A stretch of DNA of 64,000 bases from Mycobacterium sp. Marseille-P9652 (GTDB lineage Bacteria; Actinomycetota; Actinomycetes; Mycobacteriales; Mycobacteriaceae), in the NCBI RefSeq assembly GCF_902652685.1, contig NZ_CACRUY010000004.1, positions 102,580 to 166,579 of the forward strand, read 5' to 3'. The notes under the pieces were generated by a model. The model had not been told where the DNA came from. It ran no database searches and was given only the letters and a program-made list of their open reading frames with translations. Position numbers and translations under genes: made by a program. Positions 43,925 to 52,332 of the stretch are shown one piece after another (positions within the stretch are counted from its first letter, which is position 1; every line of letters starts with the position of its first letter).

Positions 43925-44896
43925 TCACCGGCCTTTCCAGAAGGCCAGCGCCGCGGCGGCGAACATGCCCGCCGCCGCCGCCCCCGCCCTTCTGGCCATC
44001 TGGGGCAGGTCCGCGGTACACACCCGCGGGTCGGGCGGTAGGCCGTAGACCTCGGGCTCGTCGAGCAACAGGAAGATCGACCCGATGCCACCCACGCCGT
44101 CGTCCTCGTTCGCCCCGTACAGGCGGGCCTCGGTGCGCCCCTCGGCGTGCAGCGCGGCGACCCGCTCCCGCGCCGTGACGACCAGATCGTCGTGGTCCCC
44201 GTACTTGATCGACGTGGTGGGGCAGGCCTTGGCGCACGCCGGTGTCTGGTCCTCGACCATGCGGTCGTAGCAGAGCGTGCACTTCTGGGCGACCCCGGTG
44301 ACGAACTTCTCGGCGGGACCGTCGGGCCGCTCGGCCGGCGTCGCGTAGGTTCCGTCGCTGCGGCGCTCGACCACCCCGAAGGGGCAGCCGGCCACGCAGG
44401 TGCCGCAGCCGTTGCAGACGTCGGCCTGAACGACGACGGTGCCGAACTCCGTGCGGAACAGCGCGCCCGTCGGGCAGACGTCCAGGCACCCGGCGTGCGT
44501 GCAGTGTTTGCAGACGTCCGACGACATCAGCCAGCGGAACTCCGGGGTGTCGGGCGGCGAGAAGTCCTGGTTGTCCGCCGCTTTCGGCACGGTCGGCATC
44601 CCCAATCCGATGAGCTTGCGCCCGGACTCGCGCGCCCGGTCGATGCGGTCGCGGTCCTGCTCGATGAACGCCACATGCCGCCACGTGCTCGCGCCCAGCG
44701 CGCCGGTGTTGTCGTAGGACGACCCCAGCAGTTCCAGGTTGCCGTCGCGCGGGTTGCGGTTCCATTCCTTGCACGCGACCTCGCACGCCTTGCACCCGAT
44801 GCAGATCGAGGTGTCGGTGAAGAATCCCTTGCGGGGCTTGGGTTCCGCCCAGCCGGCGTCAACGGTCGGGTCGGTCGGTCCGCTCAGCTTGCCCAT
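43925..44896 (-). CDS. Formate dehydrogenase iron-sulfur subunit
   Basis: The 323-aa ferredoxin-type electron-transfer subunit has four 4Fe-4S cysteine groups: CIGCKACEVAC, CKHCTHAGCLDVCP, CNGCGTCVAGCP and CTLCYDRM...ACAKACP. A C-terminal hydrophobic segment (about 295-318) could anchor it in the membrane like FdnH. Its 5' end overlaps the end of the catalytic subunit gene by 38 bp. It passes electrons from the Mo/W-selenoprotein to the NrfD-type subunit. Confidence 0.9.
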   Translation of the reverse strand: MGKLSGPTDPTVDAGWAEPKPRKGFFTDTSICIGCKACEVACKEWNRNPRDGNLELLGSSYDNTGALGASTWRHVAFIEQDRDRIDRARESGRKLIGLGMPTVPKAADNQDFSPPDTPEFRWLMSSDVCKHCTHAGCLDVCPTGALFRTEFGTVVVQADVCNGCGTCVAGCPFGVVERRSDGTYATPAERPDGPAEKFVTGVAQKCTLCYDRMVEDQTPACAKACPTTSIKYGDHDDLVVTARERVAALHAEGRTEARLYGANEDDGVGGIGSIFLLLDEPEVYGLPPDPRVCTADLPQMARRAGAAAAGMFAAAALAFWKGR

Positions 44897-47800
44897 CGCC
44901 TCCCCCTTCCCATACGCCGTCGCTCACTGGTGAATTGCCGGTTTCGGCGGTGGCGCCGGACCGCGATTGATATTCGGCGATCAGCCGGAGCAGCTCCTCG
45001 CCCTGTGGGCGGCGGCCCGGCCGGATGTCGCACGACCCCGCCTTGGATTCCTGGATCTGCACGTTGGGGTCCAGCGTGATGCCGAGCAGGTCGTTGGCCG
45101 CGTCTCCCTGGACCACCGCGTCGCTCCCGACGCCCCAGTGGTAGGGCAACCCGATCTGGTGCACGGTGTGGCCCGCGACCACCAGCGGGGTCATCCGCTC
45201 GGTGACCAGCACGCGCGCCTCGATGGCCGCGCGCGGCGAGACGATGGTGGCCCACCCGTAGGGCTCGAGGCCGCGCTCGGCGGCCAGCTCCGGGGACACC
45301 TCGCAGAACATCTCCGGTTGCAGTTCGGACAGGTAGGGCAGCCAGCGGCTCATGCCGCCGGCGGTGTGGTGCTCGGTGAGCCGGTAGGTGGTGAAGACGT
45401 ACGGGTAGACGTCGGCCCCGGGCTCCCCGGCGCTGGGCGCGCTCAGATTGTCCTTGCGCGCGAAGGTGATTCGCGCGGGATTGCGCCGCTGGGGGTAGAG
45501 CGGGTTCGCGACCGGCGATTCCTGCGGCTCGTAGTGGGTGGGCAGCGGCCCGTCGACCACGCCCTTCGGGGCGAACAGCCACCCCTTGCCGTCGGCCTGC
45601 ATGACGAACGGGTCGTCCCCGGCGAGCGCGTCGGGCCCGCCGACGTCCGGGTCGGGCCGGGCGCCGGGCGCCCGGTCGACGACGAAGTCGGGCACGTCGT
45701 GTCCGACCCAGCGCCCTTGGTCGGCGTCCCACCAGACGTAGCGCTTGCGTTCGCTCCACGGCTTGCCCCGGGGATCGGCGGAGGCGCGGTTGTAGAGGAT
45801 TCGCCGGTCGGCGGGCCACGCCCAGCCCCACTCGTGCTGGCTCGGCCCTCCACCGCCCTGCGGCACCCGCCGCGCGGCCTGGTTGACGCCGTCGGCGTAG
45901 ACCCCGGTGTAGATCCAGCAACCGCCCGCCGTCGACCCGTCGGCGCGCATCTCGGTGTACGACGACAGCGGATTGCCCTGCGCCACTTGGTAACCGTTGA
46001 TCTCGGCCAGCACCGCCTCACCGTCGGGCTCGCCGTCCTCGTCGGTCGGGTAGTCCCAGGTCAGGTCCAGCAGCGGACGGTCGCGCTCGTCGGTCGAGCC
46101 GGCCAACCGCTGCCTGATGCGCTTGCCGAGCTCGAAGAAGAACTGCAGCTCGCTCTGGCACTCCCCCGGCGGGTCGACGGCTTTGTGGCGCCACTGCACC
46201 AGCCGTTGCGTTTGGGTGAACGACCCGGCCTTCTCCACGTGGCTGGCGGCGGGCAGGAAGAAGACCTCGGTCTCGATGTCCTCGGTTTTCAGTTCGCCCG
46301 AGGCGATTTCGGGTCCGTCCTTCCACCACGTGGCCGACTCGATGAGGTTGAGGTCGCGGACCACCAGCCACTTGAGGTGCGACATGCCGAGGCGCTGCAT
46401 GCGGCCGTGCGCCGAGCCGACCGCGGGGTTCTGACCCAGCAGGAAGTAGCCGTCCACCTCGTCGTCGAGCATCGCCGTCACGGTCTGGTAGGTGCCGTGC
46501 GGGCCCGACAGCCGCGGCAAATAGTCGTAAGCCCAGTCGTTGTCCTCGGTGGCCGCGTCGCCCCACCACGCCTTGAGCAGGCTCACCATGTAGGCGTCGG
46601 CGTTGGCCCAGAAGCCTTTCTGCTTCTTGGACCCGACGGCGTCGAGGTAGTCCTCGAGGGTGTCGTGCATGCCGGCCTTCGGCATCGCCAGGTAGCCCGG
46701 CAGCAGGTTGAACAGCGTCGGGATGTCGGTCGAGCCCTGGATGGTGGCGTGGCCGCGCAGCGCCATGATGCCGCTGCCCGGCCGGCCCACGTTGCCCAGC
46801 AGCAGCTGCAAAATGGTTGCGGTGCGGATGAATTGGGTGCCCAGCGTGTGCTGCGTCCACCCGACGGCGTAGGCGAAGCAGGTGGTGTGCTCGCGCCCGG
46901 AGTTCTCGACGATGGACCGGGCGAGGTAGTCGAAGTCCGCGCGGCTGATGCCGCAGACCTGGGTGACCATCTCCGGGGTGTAGCGGGCGTAGTGCCGCTT
47001 GAGGATCTGGAACACCGTCCGCGGGTGCTGCAGCGTCTCGTCGCGTTTGATGTTCGCGTGCGCCAGCGGTGGGCCGCCGCTGCCCTGCTCGTGACCGGAC
47101 GCTGTCTGCGCGGCGGTGTCACCGTGCGAGTGGCCCCCGCCGGGTGACTCCACGTTGCCGTTGCTCGCCTGCTCGTACGACCACGTCGACGTGTCGTACT
47201 GCCCGGTCTCGGGGTCGAAGCCGGAGAACAGCCCGCCGAGATCCTCGGTGTCCCGATAGCTTTCGTTGATCAGGCTGGCGGCGTTGGTGTAGGCGACGAC
47301 GTACTCGCGGAACCATAGGTCGTTGGCGATGACGTGGTTGATCAGCGCGCCGAGCAGAACGACGTCCGACCCGGCGCGGATCGCGATGTGCTTGTCCGCC
47401 ACCGCCGACGTGCGGGTGAACCGCGGGTCGACGTGGATGACCCGGGCGCCGCGCGCCCGCGCCTCCTCGACCCACTGGAAGCCGACCGGGTGGCACTCGG
47501 CCATGTTGGAGCCCTGGATGACGATGCAGTCGGCGTTGGCCATGTCTTGCAGTGTTTGGGTGGCGCCGCCGCGCCCGAAGGAGGCTCCCAGACCGGGAAC
47601 CGTGGCGGAGTGTCAAATACGGGCTTGGTTCTCGATCTGGATCGCGCCCGCGGCGGTGAAGAGCTTCTTGATCAGATAGTTCTCTTCGTTGTCCAGGGTC
47701 GCGCCGCCCAGCGCCGCGATCCCCATCGTGCGGCGCAGCGGGTGGCCCTTCTTGTCGATGTCCTGCCAGGTGTGGCGGCGGGACTCCACGAAGCGGTCGG

Positions 47801-48182
47801 CGATCATGTCGATCGCGGTGTCGAGTTCCAGCCGCTGCCACTCGGTCGCCCGCGGCGCACGGTAAAGCACGTGCAGCTGGCGGCCGGGCGAGTTGACCAG
47901 CTGCTCGCTGGCGGAACCCTTGGGGCACAAGCGCCCCCGCGAGATCGGCGATCCCGGGTCGCCCTCGATCTGGACGACCTTCTCGTCCTTGACGTACACG
48001 AGCTGGCCGCAGCCGACGGCGCAGTAGGGACAGATGCTCTCGACCACCCGGTCGGCCGTCGTCGTGCGGGGCTCCGCGGCGCGGGTCTGCTTGGACGTGA
48101 CGGCCGTCCCGCGGCCGAGCTTGTCGGCGGAACGCAGCTGACGGACGACGGGCCATTCCAGGAAGAGCTTGCGCATAGCCAT
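44859..48182 (-). CDS. Selenocysteine-containing formate dehydrogenase catalytic subunit
   Basis: This gene of 1,107 residues is read through an in-frame TGA at 47613-47615, which encodes residue 190. The site is NQARI-U-HSATVPGLG, the conserved selenocysteine site of FdhF/FdnG, and the frame stays coding on both sides. The N-terminal 4Fe-4S motif is C51-x2-C54-x3-C58...C86, followed by molybdopterin-bis-MGD binding domains. A SECIS hairpin starts 11 nt after the UGA, and selA, selB, selD and tRNA-Sec lie next to it. Ordinary gene callers would split it into 189- and 894-codon pieces. The enzyme oxidises formate to CO2. Confidence 0.93.
47583..47615 (-). promoter_or_regulatory. UGA codon and bacterial SECIS element of formate dehydrogenase
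   Basis: On the minus strand the UGA (47615-47613) is followed after 11 nt by a 7-bp stem, GGTTCCC / GGGAGCC (one G-U pair), closed by the loop GGTCT. The E. coli fdhF SECIS also shows a GGUCU apical loop at nearly the same distance from its UGA, which is the part SelB recognises. The match in position and loop makes selenocysteine insertion very likely. Confidence 0.85.
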
Positions 48183-48218
48183 GGCATCTACCCTAGTGCG
48201 CGCGGCTCAAACCCCGGC

Positions 48219-49211
48219 TCAACGAACCACGATCGTGTGCTCGCCGCGGGGCACCAGTTCCCCGATGACGGGGGCGCCCGGGATCTCGCCGGCGATCAGC
48301 AGGCCGCCGGAGGTCTGCGCGTCGGCCAGCAGGAGGGCCTCGTCCTCGCCGACGCCGGACAGGTCGGCGTGGGGGGCCACCCAGTCGAGGTTGCGCCGCG
48401 TCCCTCCGCTGACGTGGCCGGCGGCCAGCGCCTCGCGCGCGCCGTCGAGGTAGGGCACCGCCGCCGAGTCGATCACCGCCGTGACCCCGCTGGCCCGCGC
48501 CAGCTTGTGCAGGTGTCCTAGCAGGCCGAAACCCGTGACGTCCGTGGCACATTCGACGCCGGCCGCCAGCGCGGCCGCGGCCGCGTCGGCGTTGAGCGTG
48601 GTCATCACCGCGATCGCCTGCTCGAAGCGTTCGCCGGTGGCCTTGTGCCTGGAATTCAGCACGCCGACGCCGAGCGGCTTGGTCAGGGAAAGGGGCGTGC
48701 CCGGTTTGCCGGAGTCGTTGCGCAGCAATCGTTTTGGGTCGGCGACTCCGGTCACCGCCAGGCCGTACTTGGGCTCGGGATCGTCGACGCTGTGCCCGCC
48801 GGCCAGGTGGCAGCCGGCCAGGCCGCAGACGTCGAGCCCGCCGCGCAGCGTCTCGGCCGCCAGCTCGAAGGGCAACACGTCGCGCGGCCAGCCCAGCAGG
48901 TTCACCGCAACCACCGGGCGCCCGCCCATCGCGTACACGTCGGAGAGCGCATTGGTGGCCGCGATGCGGCCCCAGTCGTAGGCGTCGTCGACCACCGGGG
49001 TGAAGAAGTCCGTCGTCGCGATCAGCGCGGTGCCACCGTCGATGCGCACCGCGGCGGCGTCGTCGCCGCTGTCCAGCCCGACGAGCAGCTCGCCGACGGG
49101 ATCGCGCGGGGCGGTCGCCGTCAGCCCGCGGACGATGTCCTCCAGTTCACCGGGCGGGATCTTGCACGCGCAGCCGCCGCCGTGGGCGTACTGGGTGAGT
49201 CGGTAGGTCAC
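48219..49211 (-). CDS. selD: Selenide, water dikinase SelD
   Basis: The 330-aa enzyme makes selenophosphate from selenide and ATP for SelA. The catalytic site is the GGGCACK loop with C14 and K17, the Cys version of a residue that is Sec in some species. TATTDFFTPVVDD and GGHSVDDPEPKYG supply metal and ATP binding. GTG 49211 is preferred to further upstream frame, which runs into the tRNA-Sec gene. It is only 36 bp from fdhA on the same strand and divergent from tRNA-Sec-selA-selB. Confidence 0.92.
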   Translation of the reverse strand: MTYRLTQYAHGGGCACKIPPGELEDIVRGLTATAPRDPVGELLVGLDSGDDAAAVRIDGGTALIATTDFFTPVVDDAYDWGRIAATNALSDVYAMGGRPVVAVNLLGWPRDVLPFELAAETLRGGLDVCGLAGCHLAGGHSVDDPEPKYGLAVTGVADPKRLLRNDSGKPGTPLSLTKPLGVGVLNSRHKATGERFEQAIAVMTTLNADAAAAALAAGVECATDVTGFGLLGHLHKLARASGVTAVIDSAAVPYLDGAREALAAGHVSGGTRRNLDWVAPHADLSGVGEDEALLLADAQTSGGLLIAGEIPGAPVIGELVPRGEHTIVVR

Positions 49212-49238
49212 CCGTCCATAATTGACCGCATGGTCCAG

Positions 49239-49333
49239 GGAGGCGTGTCCGGTCTGGTGACCGGCGCGGTCTTCAAAACCGTCGAACGGCAGACGCTGCC
49301 GCTGGCGGGTTCGATTCCCGTCCGCCTCCGCCA
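49239..49333 (+). tRNA. selC: tRNA-Sec (selenocysteine, anticodon UCA)
   Basis: The 95-nt gene has acceptor GGAGGCG pairing with CGCCTCC, discriminator G and an encoded CCA (49331-49333). The anticodon loop CTTCAAA gives UCA, reading UGA. A long variable arm (CGGCAG-ACG-CTGCCG) and T arm CGGG-TTCGATT-CCCG are as in bacterial tRNA-Sec. It lies between selD and selA. Confidence 0.95.
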
Positions 49334-49351
49334 TGCTCCCTCGGGCCTGAC

Positions 49352-50632
49352 ATGACCGACCCGCGCCGGCGGATACCCGGCACCGACGTCCTGCTCGCCG
49401 ACCCCCGGCTGGCCGAGGCGCAGCGGGTGCTGGGCCGCGCGCTGGTGAAGTCGGTGATCGCCGACGCCCAGAAGCTGGCGCGCGCGGGTGAGATCGAGCC
49501 CGAGCGGGTCGCCGAGCACGCCGTCGCCACGCTGCCCACCACCGCGTCGAGCCTGCGGCCCGTGGTCAACGCCACGGGCGTCGTCGTCCACACCAACCTC
49601 GGCCGCGCGCCGCTCTCCCGCGCCGCGCTCGACGCCGTCGTCGCCGCCGGCGGGACGACCGACGTGGAGTTCGACCTGGCCACCGGCCGGCGGGCGCGCC
49701 GCGGCCGGGGCGCGCTGGCGGCGCTGGCCCGGGCGGTGCCCACGGCCGGTGGGGTGCACGTCGTCAACAACAACGCCGCCGCGCTGCTGCTCACCGCGCT
49801 GACGCTGGCCCCGGGCAGGGAGATCGTGATCAGCCGCGGCGAGCTCGTCGAGATCGGCGACGGCTTCCGCATCCCCGAACTGCTGGCGTCGACGGGATCG
49901 CGGCTGCGCGAGGTCGGGACCACCAACCGCACCAGCCTGAGGGACTACGCCGAGGCGATCGGGCAGGACACCGGGTTCGTCCTGAAGGTGCACCCGTCCA
50001 ACTTCCACGTCACCGGATTCACCTCCGCGGTCGGCGTCCCGGAACTGGCCCAGCTGGAGGTGCCGCTCGTCGTCGACATCGGCTCGGGGCTGCTGGCGCC
50101 GCACCCGGTGCTGCCCGACGAGCCCGACGCCACGACGACCCTGCGCGACGGCGCGGACCTGGTGACCGCGAGCGGCGACAAGCTGCTCGGCGGCCCCCAG
50201 GCCGGCCTGCTGCTCGGCCGTCAGGAGCTGATCGAGCGGCTGCGCCGCCACCCGGCGGCCCGCGCCCTGCGCGTCGACAAGCTGACCCTCGCCGCGCTCG
50301 AGGCCACCCTGACCGGCCCCCCGCCGCCCGTCGCCCAAGCCCTGGTGGCCGACGTGGCGGGCCTGCGGGCCCGCGCCGAAACGCTTGCGGCGCAACTGCC
50401 CGACGCGACGGCGGTCGTCTGCGTGGCCGCCGTCGGCGGCGGCGGCGCGCCGGGCGTGCGCCTGCCCAGCGCGGCCGTCAGCCTGCCCGCGGCCTACGCG
50501 GCCGCGCTGCGCGCCGGCGACCCGCCCGTCGTGGGCCGCCTCGAGGCCGGCCGGTGCCTGCTCGACCTGCGCACGGTGCCGCCCGAGGACGACGAGCTGC
50601 TGGTCCAGGCGGTGCGGGCGTGTTCGTCCTAG
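49352..50632 (+). CDS. selA: L-seryl-tRNA(Sec) selenium transferase SelA
   Basis: This 426-aa PLP enzyme converts seryl-tRNA-Sec to selenocysteyl-tRNA-Sec. ATGVVVHTNLGRAPLS and NNNAAALLL are family blocks; the PLP lysine is K277 in SGDKLLGGPQAG. It starts 18 bp after the tRNA-Sec gene and its end overlaps selB by 13 bp. Confidence 0.93.
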   Translation: MTDPRRRIPGTDVLLADPRLAEAQRVLGRALVKSVIADAQKLARAGEIEPERVAEHAVATLPTTASSLRPVVNATGVVVHTNLGRAPLSRAALDAVVAAGGTTDVEFDLATGRRARRGRGALAALARAVPTAGGVHVVNNNAAALLLTALTLAPGREIVISRGELVEIGDGFRIPELLASTGSRLREVGTTNRTSLRDYAEAIGQDTGFVLKVHPSNFHVTGFTSAVGVPELAQLEVPLVVDIGSGLLAPHPVLPDEPDATTTLRDGADLVTASGDKLLGGPQAGLLLGRQELIERLRRHPAARALRVDKLTLAALEATLTGPPPPVAQALVADVAGLRARAETLAAQLPDATAVVCVAAVGGGGAPGVRLPSAAVSLPAAYAAALRAGDPPVVGRLEAGRCLLDLRTVPPEDDELLVQAVRACSS

Positions 50633-52326
50633 CCACCGCGGGGCACGTCGACCACGGCAAGTCCACCCTGCTGCAGCGGCTGACCGGTATGTGGCCCGAC
50701 CGGCTGGCCGAGGAACAGCGGCGGGGCCTGACCATCGACCTCGGGTTCGCCTGGACCGAGCTCGACGGCCGCGAGGTCGCCTTCGTCGACGTGCCGGGCC
50801 ACGAGCGGTTCGTGGCGAACATGCTGGCGGGGGTGGGCGCCGTCCCGGCGGTGCTGTTCGTCGTGGCCGCCACCGAGGGCTGGATGCCGCAGTCCGAGGA
50901 GCACCTGGCCGCGCTCGACGCGCTCGGGGTGCGCCATGGGCTGGTGGTGATCACCAAGGCGGACCTGGCCGACCCGGCGCCGGCCGCCGCGCAGGTGTCC
51001 GAGCGGCTCGCGGGCACCACGCTCGCCGGTGCCCCGATCGCGATCGGCGCCGACCTGGATCGGGTGCGCGCGGAGCTGTTGGCGCTCACCGACCGGCTGC
51101 CGGCCCCGGACCCCGAGGCCGACGTGCGGCTGTGGGTGGACCGCGGGTTCACGGTGCGGGGCGCGGGCACGGTCGTGACCGGCACGCTGGCCGCCGGCAC
51201 GGTCCGGGTCGGCGACGAGCTGGAACACGCCGGGCGGCGGGTCACCGTCCGGGGGCTGCAGTCGCTGGGCCGAAGCCGGACCTCCGTCGGCCCGGTGGCC
51301 CGCGTCGCGCTCAACCTGAGGGGGCTGGACCGTCACGACACGGGCCGGGGCAACGCCGTCCGGACGCCGGGCGCGTGGCTGGACACCGCGGAGATCGACG
51401 TCGCGCTGCGCTCGGCGGGCGCCCTGCACCGCCAGCTCGTCCTGCACGTCGGCTCGGCGGCGGTGCCGGTGCAGGTGCGCCCGCTGGGGCCCGCGGCGGC
51501 CCGGCTGCGGCTCGGCACCCCGCTGCCGTTGCGGGTCGGCGACGTCGGCCTGCTGCGGGATCCCGGGGAGCACCGGATCGCGGCGGGGATCACGGTGCTC
51601 GACGTGCGGCCGCCCGGGCTGCGCCGCCGGGGCGCGGCGCGGGCCCGTGCCGCCGAGCTGGCGTCGGCGCTGGTGACCGGCCATCTCCGTTCGCCCGACT
51701 GCGCCCGGGTCGACGAGCTGCGCGCCATGGGCCTGCCGGCGCGCGGTCAGCGGGTGGGTGACTGGGTGATCGACCCTGTGTGGTGGGCGGCGCGGCGCGA
51801 GCAGGCGACCGCGGCGGTGCGCGGTTGGGCGCAGGAGCACGACGTCGCCGCCGGCATGCCGCTGGAAGCCGTGCGGCAGCGCGCCGGGTTGCCCGCGGCG
51901 GACCTGGTGCCCAGGCTGCTCGAGGGCACCGGCCTCGAGATCGTCGACGGGCTGGTGCGCGCGCCCGGGGCGGGCCTGCCGGCCCGCGTCGACAAGGCGG
52001 TGCGCACCATCGAGGACTGGCTGGCCGCCGAGCCGTTCCGGGCGCCGGAGGCCGACGAGCTGGCCGAGCTGAGCCTCGGCCCGCGCGAACTGGCCGCGGC
52101 CGTGCGCACCGGCCGGCTGTCCCGGATCGCGGACGCAATCGTGTTGGGGCCCGACGCTTTCGATCGGGCAGCGCAGATCCTGGCCGCGCTGCCGCAGCCG
52201 TTCACCGTCAGCGAGGCCCGGCGCGCGCTCGGCACCACCCGCCGGGTCGCCGTGCCCCTGCTCGAACAGCTCGACGCCCGCCGCGTCACGCAGCGCGGCG
52301 ATGACGGCACCCGGACGGTCGTCTGA
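50620..52326 (+). CDS. selB: Selenocysteine-specific elongation factor SelB
   Basis: The 568-aa GTPase begins at GTG 50620 with FVLATAGHVDHGKSTLL (P-loop), followed by the G2/G3 pattern GLTIDLGFAW and DVPGHERFVANML and ITKAD for guanine. The C-terminal half contains the winged-helix domains that bind the SECIS RNA. It delivers selenocysteyl-tRNA to the UGA of fdhA, the only obvious selenoprotein in the window. The short overlap with selA means coupled translation. Confidence 0.92.
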   Translation: MFVLATAGHVDHGKSTLLQRLTGMWPDRLAEEQRRGLTIDLGFAWTELDGREVAFVDVPGHERFVANMLAGVGAVPAVLFVVAATEGWMPQSEEHLAALDALGVRHGLVVITKADLADPAPAAAQVSERLAGTTLAGAPIAIGADLDRVRAELLALTDRLPAPDPEADVRLWVDRGFTVRGAGTVVTGTLAAGTVRVGDELEHAGRRVTVRGLQSLGRSRTSVGPVARVALNLRGLDRHDTGRGNAVRTPGAWLDTAEIDVALRSAGALHRQLVLHVGSAAVPVQVRPLGPAAARLRLGTPLPLRVGDVGLLRDPGEHRIAAGITVLDVRPPGLRRRGAARARAAELASALVTGHLRSPDCARVDELRAMGLPARGQRVGDWVIDPVWWAARREQATAAVRGWAQEHDVAAGMPLEAVRQRAGLPAADLVPRLLEGTGLEIVDGLVRAPGAGLPARVDKAVRTIEDWLAAEPFRAPEADELAELSLGPRELAAAVRTGRLSRIADAIVLGPDAFDRAAQILAALPQPFTVSEARRALGTTRRVAVPLLEQLDARRVTQRGDDGTRTVV

Positions 52327-52332
52327 GGCCGC

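Noticed and set aside
44967-47147. 726-codon open frame on the plus strand opposite the formate dehydrogenase gene
   Set aside because: It mirrors the GC-skewed codons of the real gene, has no family motif, and lies wholly inside a well-supported selenoprotein gene.
47543-47615. Frameshift or nonsense mutation in formate dehydrogenase
   Set aside because: The stop is UGA exactly at the conserved selenocysteine site, followed by a SECIS hairpin, with the full decoding system adjacent.
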